Positions 11,462 through 24,017 of a stretch of DNA of 64,000 nucleotides are shown here, in pieces. How positions within the stretch are numbered: position 1 is the first letter of the stretch; each line of letters begins with the position of its first letter. The translations under genes and the position numbers were made by a program. The stretch is from the NCBI GenBank assembly GCA_021442155.1, contig JAKCPB010001391.1, positions 62,001 through 126,000 on the forward strand. Reading direction: 5' to 3'. Below the pieces are notes generated by a model. That model searched no databases and had not been told where the DNA came from. It saw only the letters and a program-made list of their open reading frames with translations. Origin of the DNA: Cymbidium sinense (Eukaryota; Streptophyta; Magnoliopsida; Asparagales; Orchidaceae).

Positions 11462-14186
11462 AGGGTTTGGGTTCAGGTTTGGATTTAGTTTATTTTTAAA
11501 TTTATTATTTTAGGCTTTAGGTTTAGGGTTTGTAGTTTATGGTTTTAGGTTGTAGTAGGTTTATTGTAGGTTTAGTTTAGGGTGGGAGTTTAGTTTGGTT
11601 TGTGGGTTTTTTTAGGGATTTAGGGTTTATTTAGGGGTTGTAGGGTTTAGGGTTTGGGGTTTAGAATTAAGGGTTTAAGGATTTTTTTAAATTAAGTAAA
11701 CCAAGAGGTTTAGGTTTATTTAGAATATTTAGTTTATTTTTATTTAATTTAGTTTGTTTTATTTTTTATTTTATTTTTATTTATTTTATTTATTTATTTA
11801 GTTTATTTGAAATTTATTTTTAGTTTAGGTTTTATTTTAGTTTATTTTTAGGTTAGTTTAGGTTTAGTTTTATTTTTTAGTTTTTTTTTATTTTATTTTT
11901 TAGATCGTTTATTTTATTTTTATTTTTTTTTTTTTTATTTATGTTTTTATGTTTTTATTTTAGGTTTTTTTAGATTTTATTATTTAGTTTAGCTTAGGTT
12001 TTTTTTAGTTTATTTTATTTTATTTAGTTTAGATTAGATTAGTTTATTTTAGGTTTAGTATTTAGTTTCATTTAGGTTTAGGTTTATTTTATTTTGTTTA
12101 TTTTATTTTTATTTTAGTTTATTTTTTTTTTAGTAGTTTTATTTTTTATTTATTTTTAGGTTTATTTTTATATTTAGGTTTATATTTAGTTTTTATTTTA
12201 TAATATTTTAGGTTTATTTTATTTTTATTTTTGTTTAGTTTTTATTTTATTTAGTTTTTACTTTACATTTATTCCATTTTTTTTTAGTTTACTTTTAATT
12301 TATTTTATTTTAGTTTTATTTATTTTTTTTCTTTATCTATTTTTTTAGGTTTTAGTTTAATTTTTATTTTATTTTATTTTTTGATTTTATTTAGGTTTTG
12401 GTATTTTTCTTTTATTTTAGGTTTTATTTAGTTTATGACTGTTTTGGCTTTAGTAGGTTTATGGTTTATGGTTTAGGGTTTAGGTTTTTTTAAAAAAAAT
12501 TTAAAAAGAGTTTGAGAGGGTTTAGGATTTGTTTAGCTTTAGGGAGGCTTAGGTTTTAGGGTTTTTTTATATTTTTAAATTAAGTAAACAAGTAGTTTAG
12601 GTTTATTAGTTTATTTTATTTATAGTTTATTTTATTTATTTTTATTTATTTGTATTTTTATTTTAATTTAATTTTATTTATTTATTTATTTATTTAGTTT
12701 ATGTTTTATTTTAGTTCATTTTGGTTTAGTTTAGATTTATATTTTTTTAGTTTACTTTTATTTTATTTTATTTTAGGTCTTAGTTTTATTTTATAAAGTT
12801 TAGGTTTAAGTTTTAATTTTATTTTATGTTTAGGTTTTAGGTTTTTTATTTTAGGTATATTTTAGGTTTTATTTTATTAGTTTAGTTTATTATTTATTTT
12901 ATTTAATTTAGTTTAGTATTTATTTAGGTTTAGGTTTTATTTATTTATTTAGTTTATTTTAGTTTAGTTATTTATTTATTTTTTAGTTTAGTTTTGTTTA
13001 GTTTATTTTATTATTTTGGTTTATTTTAGGTTTAGGTTTTATTTAGTTGTTTTATTTTATTTTTTATTTATTTTATTTTACATTTTTTATATATTTAGTT
13101 TTTATTTTTTAGGTTTATTTTATTTTTTAGTTTTAGGTTTTATTTATTATTTAGTTTATTTTATTTTATTTTATTTTATTCTTAGTTCAATTTGTTTAGA
13201 TTTAGTTTAGAGTTTATTTTTATTTTATTTTTTTTTAATTTAATTTATATTTATTTTTTAGGTTTATTTAGTTTAGGTTTTAGGTTTTAGTTTAAGGTTT
13301 AGGTTTAGGGTTTATGGTAGGGTTTAGGTTTGTGTAGGTTGTTTTAGGGTTTAGGTTTTTTTTTTTATTTTTATTTTTTAATTAAAACTAGTAAGTTTAG
13401 GTTTATTTAATTTATTTAATTTTATTTATTCTTTATTTTTTTATTTATTTAGTTTATTTTATTTATTTATTTTATTTTAGTTTAGGTTTTTTATTTTAGT
13501 TTATTTTTTACGTTTTGTTTAAGGTTTTGGTTTATTTTTTAATTTAGTTTTATTTTTATTTTATATTTTCGGTATATGTTTTACTTTTTTTTTTAGGTTT
13601 AGGTTTAGGTTTTTATTTTATTTTTTAGGCTTTGGTTTTAGGTTTTTTATTTTAGGTTTATTTTTAGTTTAAGTTTAGGTTTATTTTAGTTTATTTTATT
13701 TTATTTAGTTTATAGGTTAAGGTTTATTTATTTTAGTTTAGTTTAGGTTTAAGTTTCTTTAGTTTAGGGTTTCAATATTTTTTTATTTTCTTTTAGGTTT
13801 TATTTTGATTTATCTTTAAGTTTAGGCTTTTATTTAGTTTTTCTTTATTTTATTTTATCATAGTTTAGTTTTTATTTTATTTATTTTAATAGTAGTAGTT
13901 TTATTTTATTTATTTTATTTTTATTTTTATTTTTTATTTTTTAGTTAAGTTTAGGTTTAGGTTTAGGTTTAGGTTTTATTTAGTTTAGGTTTGTTAGCTT
14001 TTTTTTAGGTTTAAGGTTTGAGGGTTGGGTTTAGGCCAGGGGTTTAGGTTTGGGTTTAGGGTTTAGGTTTTAGGTTTGTGGTTGGGTGGTTTAGGGTTTA
14101 GTTTAGTGGTTTAGGGTTTAATTTTAGGGTTTTATGGTTTATGGGCTAAGGGTTTAGTTTTTAGGTTTAGGGTTTAAGGTTTTTAG
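11462..14186 (+). repeat. Three box-headed T-rich units with telomere-like tracts
   Basis: Contains boxes at 11681-11715, 12561-12600 and 13370-13400, each preceded by TTTAGGG-like sequence and followed by several hundred bases of TTTATTTTA/TTTAGG. Spacing is about 880 and 810 bases. The last 200 bases (from about 14000) are TTTAGGG-rich. The + frame near 13016-13210 is a low-complexity F/Y/L artefact. No genes. Confidence 0.8.
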
Positions 14187-14480
14187 TTTTTTTATTAACA
14201 AGGAAGAAATTCAGATTTAACATTTCAGCTTTTTGATTTCATCAACCAAGTAACAAACCAAGTTTTCTAAGACACAAGTGACGACACAGATAAAAAATGA
14301 GAGATATCCACCAAGACCTCAGATCCTCCACTACTCCTCCCACTCCACAACCACCACTTTGACCACCACCTCCATATTCACCAAGACCTAGATCCCCCAC
14401 CACCACTCGATAATCGCCACCTCTTTGCCTCCTCAGATCTAGACTGTTGATGGTGATGTTCCTCATCGTTCCACCATTTT
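14187..14480 (-). pseudogene. GRP-2: GR-RBP retrocopy fragment, short subfamily
   Basis: Poly(T), then the 3' UTR of a GR-RBP on the minus strand, then Gly-rich codons (GGT/GGA-rich; ACCACCACCTCCATATTCACC on +) and the end of the RRM (GTGATGTTCCTCATC). Compared with GRP-3, about 170 bases are missing between the 3' UTR word AAATGAG and ATATCCACCAAGACC, so the C-terminus and stop are gone. GRP-5, GRP-6 and GRP-11 share this junction. Confidence 0.8.
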
Positions 14481-15934
14481 AGGTTTAGGTTTAGGTTTAG
14501 GTTTATTTTGCAGGTTTATTTTTAATCTTAGTTACTTTTTTAGTTTTGGTGTTTAGGTTTAGGGTTTGGTTTTTGGGTTTAGTTTAGGTTTGTGGGTTGG
14601 TTTAGGTTTAGGTTTAGGATTTATGTTAGTTTTTAGTTTGTGTTAGGTTGTTTTAGTGGTTTGTAGGTTTAGGATTTAGTTTAGATTTGTGGTTTATGGT
14701 TTTTTTTAAATAAAATTAAAACTAGTAAGTTTAGGTTTATTTAGTTTATATAGTTTATCTAGTTTATTTTATATTTTTTTAGGTTTATTTTTATTTTTTA
14801 ATTTATATTTATTTTATTTTTATTTATTTTAGTTTAGGTTTTTATTTTTAGTTTTTTAGCTGTTTATGTTTATTTTAGTCTAGTTTTATTTTATTTTATT
14901 TTTAGGTTCAAGTTTATTTTTTATTTTAGGTTTAGGTTTAGTTTTTTTATTTTATTTTTTTTTAGGTTTTATAGGTTTATATTTTGGTTTATTATTAGTT
15001 TTATTTTAGTTTAATTTTAGGTTTAATTTTGGTTTATCTTATTTATTTTATTTTATTTAGTTTATTTTATTTTATTTTTAGGTTTTTTATTTATTTTAGT
15101 TTAGTTTATTTTAGTTTAGGTTTAGGTTTATTTTATTTTGTTAATTTTAAGTTTAGGTTTCATTTTTTTTAGTTTACTGGTGAGTTTTTTTTTTATTTAT
15201 TTTTTTATTTTTTATTTAGTTTTTATTTTATTTTATTTTTTATTTATTTTATTTTTATTTTATTATTTTATTTTATTTAGGTTTTTTTTATTTTATTTAT
15301 ATTTTTTTATATTTTTATTATTTATTTTATTTTTATTTTTTTTATTTTTATATTATTTTATTTTAGGTTTATTTTATTTTTTTATTTAGGTTTTTATTTT
15401 ATTTTATTTTATTTAGTTTAAGTTTATTTGAGGTTTAGTTTTTAGAGTTAGGTTTTAGTTTATATTTATATATTTTATATTTTTATATTTTAAATTAAGT
15501 AAACCAGTAGGTTTAGGTTTATTTTTTTATTTTTATTTTTTTATTTTTATTTTATTAAAGTTTATTTTATTTTAACTTTTATTTAGGTTTTATTTAGTTT
15601 TATTTTATTATAATTTAGGTTTTTTATTTTTTATTTTTTAATTTTAGTTTTATTTTATTTAGGTTTTATTTTTTAGTTTAGTTTATATTTTATTTTATTT
15701 TATTTTAGTTTTTATTTTATTTCTTTAAGTTTAGGTTTTAATTAATGTTTTATTTTATTTTATTTATTTATTTTGTTTATGTTTTTTATTTATATTATTT
15801 TTAGGTTTTATTTAGTTTAGGTTTACATTATAAGTTTTAGGTTTAGGGTTTTTAGGTTGGTTTTGGGTTTTTGGGTTTAGGTTGGGTTTCTTTTTTTTTG
15901 TTTAGTTTTAGGGTTTAGGGTTTAGTTTTAGGTT
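14481..15934 (+). repeat. Telomere-like tract and two box-headed T-rich units
   Basis: Follows GRP-2 with the usual post-GRP motif (TTTATTTTTAATC...TTAGTTAC near 14515). Boxes lie at 14701-14738 and 15481-15520. TTTATTTTA tracts fill the rest. The tract 15840-15934 is TTTAGGG-like and meets LINE-B abruptly. The + frame at 15138-15389 is F/L/Y low complexity and not a gene. Confidence 0.8.
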
Positions 15935-15989
15935 CAATGGCTCATCAAAACCAACTAAAAAACCAAGCCAAGAAAATTATAATCAGAGG

Positions 15990-18900
15990 GTAATAGGTTA
16001 TTGGGACCAAACCATTTTATTGTCAAATAAAGAAATCAAGACACCTAAAGTAGCCAAGAAATCAACACAAACATTACCTTCATATAAAGGATATGAGAAA
16101 TTTTATAACAAACTTGAGAAAGAAGATTTTAGTATGATTGAGAAGATAAAATAAATCATTTCCTATTATTAGAGTTTAGCATGTCAAGAAGCAAGAGTGC
16201 ATCAACTTCAATCCATGTTGAGGAAACCTTTATTCAAACAAATTTCAATATCTTTATTGGCATAAGCTCAAGATAGATAATGAGCTTTTGAGAGGATACA
16301 CAAAAGCACAAATGACAGTACCTTTAGAATCCCTAAGAATACCAATACAACCATATTTATTGGAAGCAATAGAACCAACAGTATTCACTTTAATCAAATT
16401 TTCTTTTGATCCAATGGATAATCCAAGCTCTTTTGTAAGAGTGAACATCGTAAAATGACACCCAATTTTTAGCCACAAATTTACCTCTAAAATGAATGTT
16501 ACTAATAAGATAAGCATTAAATAGAGCATGAATTTTTTCTTTGGTTCTACCCAGGATCCTTTTTATGGCTTATAGGAATACCATGATATTTAGCATCATT
16601 TTTGTCCATCAATGAACCGATAAAGGGTAATTGCAACTAACTTTGATATGACCTTTCATAATTTTTTGGAAGCATACTTCAAGAAGTTGATATATGGAAA
16701 GAGAGCCATGAACATAGTTGGTATTAAATAAATCATCATACCATAACCATAATTTAGAAGCAATTAATTGACAAAACATGATTAACATTTTCAATATGAA
16801 AGCAACAATAGCACTTTGAAGGAAAATAAAACCCTTTATTCTAAAGAGTCCACATGAATAAAGTTATTCAAAATCCTCCAAGTTAAAACTGAATAAGAAA
16901 TGGGAAGGATATTATTCCAAAGTTTAGTGAAAACATTAGAGGAGTTTTGCTTATCTCTAATAAAAGTCAAAACTTCTTTATGAATAAAGTCGCCATTGTT
17001 AGAAAGCTTGAAGAGAATTTGGTTAGGTTTGTTAGAGAAAATAGGAATATTTGTAACATTATCTAAAAGAGAAATAGGATATAATTCTCAAGTTTGTTCT
17101 CATTCCAAGTGTTATTATGCAAAAGAGTTAACTTTGATACGCAATAGTGGGTAACTAAAAGGAGTCAATAGAGCCATTGACAATCCAATTATCTTGCTAA
17201 AAGAAAGAAGAACCCAATGCCCCAAGATATTAAGGGTTCAACAACCTATTTAATGGAGCAAAACCTTTTCCAAACCAGAGAGTCACCAACTTTATAAACA
17301 CATATAAGAGGGTGTTTACCTTGGAAATATTTTTTTCATTATAAAATTAGCTTAAAAGCTATCATTCTTTCTAAAATTCCACTAGAGCTTATGATAGATG
17401 GCAGTAATAGCTTCACGAATTAGTTTGCAACTGAGACCACCTTCACCCAAGGGACCACAACAGTTATGCCAGGAAGTCCAATGCATTCTTTTAGTAGAAT
17501 TATTGGATCACCAAAATAATTTATTAAGCATGCGATCAATTCTGATAAGAGTAGAATTAGTGGATTAATAGTTTGAATTAATTAATAAGGCATTGAATTG
17601 AGAGTGCTTTAAGAATAGTGAGCCTATCACCAAAGGAAAGTAAATGAAATTCCCAAATAGAAATTTTATTTAAAATTTTTTGAATTAACTCATCCAAAAG
17701 ATGGGATCATTTTGGATCTTTAAAAAGAAGAGGGCTCAAGTACTTAAGAGGAAGGTGTTGATGTTTAAAGTTAGTGATATGCAGGATTTGATTAATTTTA
17801 TTATTGGAGATGCTTGAAGAAGTAATAAAACAACTTTTCTTATCATTGATAGATAGACTACTTTCTCTACCAAATTTATTTAAAAAAATCTTGATATTCT
17901 TGATATGATGAATAGAAGCTAAAATAATGAAATCATCTACAAAGCTTAAATGAGAAACATGAAGACCACCAAGAGTTCTATAATATATAATAGGATTGTT
18001 TAAGAATAGATCATTGATGCTCTTATAAGTACTCAACAATAATAATAAATAAGGAAGGAGATAAAGGATCCCCTAGTCTTAGGCCATGGAAAGAAGGAAA
18101 GAAGCCCAAGGCTTCTATTAAGAAAAAAATAGAAAACCAAACATTATTAATACAATTTTAATAAGAAAGATAAATTTATCAAAAACCTAAAAAATTCAGA
18201 ATATAGATAAGGAAATCTAGAGATATTGTCAAAAGCTTTGGTAATATCTAATTTTAACATAATGTTGCAACCTCTAGTCTTAGCATCTAAATCATGAATT
18301 AATTGGTGAGCAAGCGAATATTATCGAAATAAATCTACCTCAACAAAACTAGTTTGGTTTAGAGAGATAATCCCATGAAGTAAAAGGACCCTGTTATTTA
18401 GAATTTTGAAAATCAACTTATTGAAGAAAATGCAAAGAATAATAGGTCTAAAATCAATGATAATCTTCTTAGGTATGAGAACAATAGAAGTGCTAGAAAA
18501 ATATCTAGGAAAAGGATTACCATTAAAAAATCAACCACGCCTCAACCAAATTATTTTAATAATACCAAATATTTTGAAAAAATTGGGTAGTCCTCCGACT
18601 AGCAACGTAATCTATGTTCATGCTATTAAGAACTTTAAAATTTTCCTTCATTAGGTACAATAGTAAGCAAATCATTATCATTATTGGTTATAATAGAAGG
18701 AATTAAGTGTGATTTAGAAATAGCTTTATAAGAGAAACTCTTACTAAGCATATTTTTAAGTAATTAATGGTCAAATCCTTAATATTATTATTCTTCATAA
18801 TCCATTTTCTCCATTGTCATCTTTAATTTTTTGAATATTATTTAAAGCTCTCTTTTTATTATAAAGCATGGAAATATCTAGTATTTTTTTGTCACCACCA

Positions 18901-19872
18901 CAATATGTTTGCTAGTAGCTTTTTTTAGCACTAAAGTGTCTTTCATATTTTGAAAATAAAAGTTTATCTTTCACCTCAAGTCCTTAATCTTAGTAGGATC
19001 GGACATAATGAGACTTCAAGATCACAAATTTTGATATTAGCAAAAAACATTTTTAAAATAATGCTTGTTCCACACAAACCCAGATTTTATTTTAAGTCTT
19101 TGCTTAAACCAAAAATCTATTCATCCCCATAATCGAATTGTCAGGATGTAAGGGTGCTTTCCAATTGTTAGCCACAACATTAAAGAAATCAATTTGGCCA
19201 CATGTTCAAATCAAAATGAGAGAAATTTTTTAATCTATTAGAGTTATCTTTAATAGAAACCAAAAGAAGATCATCCGATAAGGTTCTACTTAAATGATCG
19301 ATAGAGTAATAGGCCATTATGTAATCCAATGAGTTAAAAAGAATCGTCCAACCTTGCCAAAGTCTAGAGTTTTGCCAAGTAAAATTTGAACCCTTAAAGC
19401 CAATATCAATCAAATTGCAATCAAGGATCATATTGGAAAATTCTTCCATGGAATGAATATTAGAGAGAGCAACACCGCTTCTTAGAAGAGAATAAAATAG
19501 TGTTGAAATCCCCACCAACAAACCAAGGTTTATTGACAAAGGTAGCAAAATTCCTCAAATTTTCCCAAAGAAGATTTCTACATCTATTACAAGATGCATA
19601 GAAAAAGAGCCCAAAACACAATAGTCACCATAAGATATTTGAGCAATGACAACTTGTTGAAAATCATTAAGAATAGAAACCTCCACAAAATTTTACTACT
19701 AACATTAGAGAAAATTTATTGAAATCTATCATTCTAATATGGTTAATTTTGTTTGCATGAATAAGAGGCTACAAAATAATAAGTAAAGAAATATTATGAA
19801 TAATGACAAAGGTTTCTAATATATGAATAGAGGTATCGATCCTCTATCATTCCAAACAAGAAAATTAAACAT
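15990..19872 (-). pseudogene. LINE-B ORF2 remnant (endonuclease, RT, zf-RVT, RNase H)
   Basis: The start codon is placed at 19872 (MFNFLVWN, the EEP-family N-terminus). The endonuclease active-site segment PWFVGGDFNT is intact at about 19531-19500, followed by GSNFTWQNSRLWQG near 19390-19340. RT carries LSFVDDFIILAS with the catalytic FVDD at 17943-17932 and LSINDKKSCFI just after it. Zf-RVT lies at about 17250-16560. RNase H (about 16530-15990) reads IKVNTVGSIASNKYG; the first acidic residue (Asp in LINE-C) is Val here. Frameshifts split it into many pieces, but all domains are represented. It is inactive as it stands. Confidence 0.85.
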
Positions 19873-19899
19873 AAGGAAATAAAAAAGGGGTTAAGAAAA

Positions 19900-21340
19900 G
19901 GTTAATTAAGAGAGAGAGAGGTCGTAGATCTAGTGTTTTAGATAATTTGGGAGGGATTTAACATTTTTTTCTTTTTAGCATGATAAGTTTGAAAACCATT
20001 TCCTTTTCCCATATAATCATCATCCATGAAGGATTTAGCAGCATTAGTCATAGATTTAATAGAAGTCTTCTGTATAGAAGTGTGTTCTCCTTCTTCCAAG
20101 TTATTAGAATTTATTAAAAAATAACGGTATAGCAAGTGAGGGATCTAAATAATGAAGGCAAGTGTGAACATCCAACCCTTCTTCTTCAATATTATTTGAT
20201 AAAACCAAATCTTTTGAGAATTTAAATCATCCTTAACTAAAGTAAGTTTTTCAAACAAATATCATGAGAAACCAAAGCCATATTCTCCCTTGAATTTGAA
20301 TGATAACATTGATATCCTCATTAATATTTTCAATTAAAGCATCATTTTCATTAATCAAAATTTAAGTGATGCGAGGATCAACTAGAGGAAAAAGAATCAT
20401 CTCCAAAAGTTTAGATAAATTATTATTTTCCACATTAGAAACCTTCAATTGCATAGAATAAATAAGAGGTAAAATAGCCTTATTAGAAACATTCAATGAA
20501 TCCTTTTTGAATTAACTTTTGATATTTAATAGTGGTGCAGGGTTAGGAACAAATAGTTTTTAATAGAAATTTTTTTTTTTTTAGGTGAGGATGTAATGAA
20601 ACATTTAGAATTATCATGCTCGGATTTTACAATGTGAACAAAAGAGAAAATTTTAAAATCAACTTTCGCATATATAATTTTAAGATCCAACTAGATTTCT
20701 TTGGGGTGCTTCTTAGTAATGTGCAATTTAATAAGGATTCTAGCAAGAGAAGGTCAAGCTTTTATAGTTGTTTCCTGATCAATTTGCAATGGCTGACCAA
20801 ATAAAGCATCCACAATAAAAAGGAATTCATGATTAATGAAATGTATTTGCATATTGGGGAGAGAAGTCCAAACTAGAATGATTTGGGATTCCTCCCTAAT
20901 ACCAAATAGTGGAGTCCATTTCAGCAACCTCATTTGAAAATTGAAAACAAAATAAGAATGATGAGCAAAAACACACGAAGAATCCAAATCATTTGTTTAC
21001 TGAATCAAAATGTGGCGAGGGTCAATAAACCAATCATAAAAGCACCCGAAAGTTTCAAACTATGAAAGAAATAATGAATATTTTCCAGATTCGGCCTATG
21101 AAGAGTAAACTTTTTAATCAAAGTGAATTCAAATGGCTTAGCAAGCATTTCCATAATCATAGACACATAAACCATGCATGCCTTGAAAAGAAGTCAAACT
21201 AAGTTTGTGGACTCACATGAATATTATCCTAAAGATGTCTTTGAATGATTTTGAAGAAGCCAAAGCCAAGGTAGTTGATTCTAGTAGGATCCATTGATAA
21301 GTTGTCCCCACAGAATCATCGTGAATGATGCCAAGCCAAG
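19900..21340 (-). pseudogene. LINE-B ORF1 remnant (DUF4283 and CCHC knuckle)
   Basis: Gag-like nucleic-acid-binding protein of plant LINEs, upstream of ORF2 and broken by frameshifts. The CCHC knuckle near 20650-20610 keeps both leading cysteines (FCSHC), unlike LINE-A and C where the second is Tyr. The DUF4283 core is at about 21140-20740 (QMRLLKWTPLFGIREESQIILVWTSLPNMQI, from 20987-20754). The acidic linker (about 20560-19940) includes EEGEHTSIQKTSIKSM. Confidence 0.75.
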
Positions 21341-21546
21341 CATCACTCCACATGAAAGCTGCCAACCACCATCGACCTAGAAGGAATCTAGGAGAATCAT
21401 GCTAAATAGCCATCAAGCAAGTAAAAAAGCCAAAATGAGAGGGAAAAGGGAATCGCCAAAGAATGAGGTCAGGGCAAGTTGAGTGTGGTGATGTGTACAA
21501 AGCAGTGGATTAGTCAATGAAACCAATGACCCACACTTACTAAAAA

Positions 21547-21880
21547 TTTAGGTTTAGATTTATTAGGTTTTAGGGTTTATGTTATTTTTTAATTTATTTA
21601 GTTACTTTGTTCTGTGATTTAGGTTGGTTTGGGGTTTAGGTTGGGGTTTGTGGTAGGAGTAGGGCAGTGATAGTGGTAGGGTTTAGGGTCAGGGTTTTAG
21701 GGTCAGGAGAATGAGTAGTTTTGGTGGCCCAGATTTAGGTTTAAACCAAACCCAGTTAGGTTTTTAGATTTATTTTTTACCATCATTTTTTTATCATTTA
21801 GCCTTTATTATAGGTTTATTTTATCTTTATTAATTTATTTAGTCATTTATCTTAAGCTAGGTTTATCTATTACTCAGCCT
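21547..21880 (+). repeat. Telomere-like tract after LINE-B
   Basis: TTTAGGTTTAGATTTATTAGG, then the conserved post-GRP T-rich motif near 21585, then mixed TTTAGGG/GTGGTAGGG sequence. C frequency rises toward the following block. Confidence 0.75.
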
Positions 21881-22198
21881 AGGATTAATTGGCCCCAGGC
21901 CTCAGGATTTAGGGCCCAGGCCTACTCAGGCTCAGGGCCTTCCAGGGCCTCCAGGCCTAGGGTTTGTGGCCTAGGCTCAGGGGTCTAGCTTTAGGTCTCA
22001 GTGGCCTGGGCTCAGGCTTTTTGGCCTGGGGTTCAGGCCTAGTGCTCAGGGCCTAAAGCCTAGGGCCTGGCCTTGGGCTCTTGGATCTTAGGCCTGGCCT
22101 AGGCTCCAGGCCCAGGGTCTTGGGCCTTGGCCTAGGTCAGCTCTTTCTTTCTCTTTTGGGCTCAGTGCCCAGGTGTGCCCAGGTTTAGCCTAAGTTTA
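21881..22198 (+). repeat. C/G-rich telomere-variant block 1
   Basis: About 320 bases of CCCAGGG, CCTAGGG, GGGCCTGG and GGCTCAGG words, ending directly at a junction box (22199). It sits where other units have TTTAGGG-like DNA, and its words read as TTTAGGG with T replaced by C. No open frame of interest. Confidence 0.75.
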
Positions 22199-22970
22199 TT
22201 TTAAATCAAGCAAACCATTAGTTTAGGTTTTTTATATTTATTTATTTTTTAATCTATTTATTTATTTATCTTTTATTTTTATTTAATTTATTTTATTTAT
22301 TTAATAGTATTTTATCTTAGTTTAGGTTTAGTTTAGTTTAGTTTATTTAGTTTAATATTTTTATTATTTTAGGTTTATGTTTTATTTTAGGTTTAGGTTT
22401 AGATTTTATCCATTTTTAGTTTAGTTTTAGGTTATTATTTTTTATTAGGTTTTATTTTTAGTTTAGGTTTAAGTTTATTTTATTTTATTTTATTTTAGGT
22501 TTAGGTTTAAGTTTATTTATTTATTTTATTTAGTTTTAGTTTATTTTATTTTTATTTATTTAGGTTATATTTTTTATTTATTTTAGGTTTATTTTTTTAG
22601 GTTTTATTTTATTTTTATTTTAGGTTTATTTTATTTTATTTTCATTTATTTTATTTTTTATTTTTTTAGGTTTATTTTATTTTTAGTTTAGTTTAGGTTT
22701 TATATTTATTTTATTTTAGTTTAGTTTTTTTTATTTTATTTTATGTTTTATTTATTTTATTTTAAGTTTTATTTAGTTTTAGGTTTAGGTTTTAGGTTTC
22801 TAGTGGTTTATGGTTTATGGTTTGGGGTAGGTTTTGGGTTTGTGTAGGGTTTGTGGTTTTGTGTTAGTTTAGGGTTTAGGGGTTAGGTTTTTTTTATTTT
22901 ATTTTTATTTTAGGGTTTAGGTTTGTGGTTTAAGTTTTAGGTTTAGGTTTAGGTTTTAGTTTAGGGTTTT
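22199..22970 (+). repeat. Box-headed T-rich unit
   Basis: Box at 22199-22228 (AAATCAAGCAAACCATTAG), TTTATTTTA/TTTAGG low complexity to about 22780, then a telomere-like tract up to the poly(T) of GRP-3. Confidence 0.8.
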
Positions 22971-23428
22971 AGTTTTTTTTTTAAAGAACAAATTCATATT
23001 CAACATTTCTTTTGATTTCAACAACTAAGTACACACCGTGTTTTCTAAGACACAAGCGATGACATAGATCAATAATGAGCATGCGAAAAACAAATCAAAA
23101 ATCCTAAATAACTAGAACTGTCTCTACTATAAAGACACACTTCCATAAGCAGCTAATCGGATCAGTCATTCTTTAATTTCTTTAGTTTCCATTAGAACCA
23201 CCCCACCTCTCGAGTAGTCGGATCCACCATCATATCCCATCTCTCCCTCGCCACCACGTATAACCTCCATCACTCCTCCCACCTCCATAACCACTCACCA
23301 CCACCTCCATATCCACCAACACCTCCATATCCCCACCACCACTGGATAACCACCTCCACCTTCCACCACCAGATCTAGATTGACCCCCACCAGTGATGTT
23401 CCTGCCAACAAGGTTCTGCCCATTCTTC
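22971..23428 (-). pseudogene. GRP-3: GR-RBP retrocopy fragment, long subfamily
   Basis: Best-preserved layout of the family. On the minus strand: CCCATTCTT edge (23428), the end of the RRM (consensus over copies NGQNLDGRNITVNQAQSR), a Gly/Tyr-rich tail (GGYGGGGQS, GGGRSDGGY type), a C-terminus of the GGSxGN(W)RN type ending near 23190, about 190 bases of 3' UTR and an A run (the + strand T run at 22971-22982). This is the 3' half of a plant GR-RBP message (the RRM proteins that bind and chaperone RNA) without its RRM start. The coding part has several indels. A 5'-truncated, poly(A)-tailed copy is what LINE machinery makes from host mRNA. Confidence 0.85.
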
Positions 23429-24017
23429 AGGTTTAGGTTTTTTTAGTTTATTAGGTTTTAGTATTTTAGGTTTATTTTTAATTAATTTAGTTACTTTAGG
23501 TATAGGTTTGGGATTTGTTTAGGTTTGTGGTTTAGATTTGTGGTTTTAGGTTTATGATTTTAGGTTGGGGTTTGTGTGGTTTGGTCAGGTTTTTTGTATT
23601 TTTTTAGTTTTGCAGTTTAGAGTTAGTGTTTAGGTTTAGGTTGGTTAATTTTAGGTTTAAGGTTTAATGTTTATATTTAAGGTTAGGGTTTAGATTTAGG
23701 ATTTATTTTTTTTTAAATTAAAAACTTTTTAGTTTATTTAGTTTAGGGTTTCTTTATGATTAGGTTTGCTATAAGTGCATAGGGTATAGTATAGGTTTTA
23801 GGTTTTAGATTTTAGGTTTCTGTGTTTATCTCAGTGTGGTTTGGGGTTTAGGGTTATAGTTTTAGGTCATTTGTGGTTTTTAGGGTTATTTTAGGTGTTA
23901 CATATATTTTTTTTTTATTTCTAGAGTTTAGGGTTTTCAATTTAGGTTTTAGGTTTAGGGTTTGGGTTTTAGTTTAGTATTTAAGGTTTTTATTTATTTA
24001 TTTATTTATTTTATTAA
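23429..24017 (+). repeat. Telomere-like tract with degenerate box
   Basis: Post-GRP motif near 23470 (TTTTTAATTAATTTAGTTACT), then TTTAGGG-like sequence, a degenerate box at 23706-23735 and more TTTAGG/TTTAGGG to the T/A run of GRP-4. This unit is unusually short, with almost no T-rich tract. Confidence 0.75.

Larger units (their letters stand above)
15935..21546 (-). mobile_element. LINE-B: plant L1-clade retrotransposon, 3'-truncated
   Basis: Minus-strand LINE of the same subfamily as A and C. From right to left: a 5' region that ends exactly as LINE-C does, ORF1 remnant, endonuclease, RT with FVDD, zf-RVT and RNase H. It stops at about 15935, right after the RNase H C-terminus. The 1.9-kb 3' region and poly(A) tail seen in LINE-C are absent, although a 5' truncation would be usual for a LINE. 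At the right, the flank is the same T-rich motif (near 21585-21605) that follows GRP fragments elsewhere and LINE-C at 40710, yet there is no GRP fragment at its left edge. Confidence 0.88.

Noticed and set aside
13016..15389. F/L/Y/I-rich + frames in T-rich tracts
   Set aside because: Pure consequence of TTT/TTA/ATT codons; no conservation between units.
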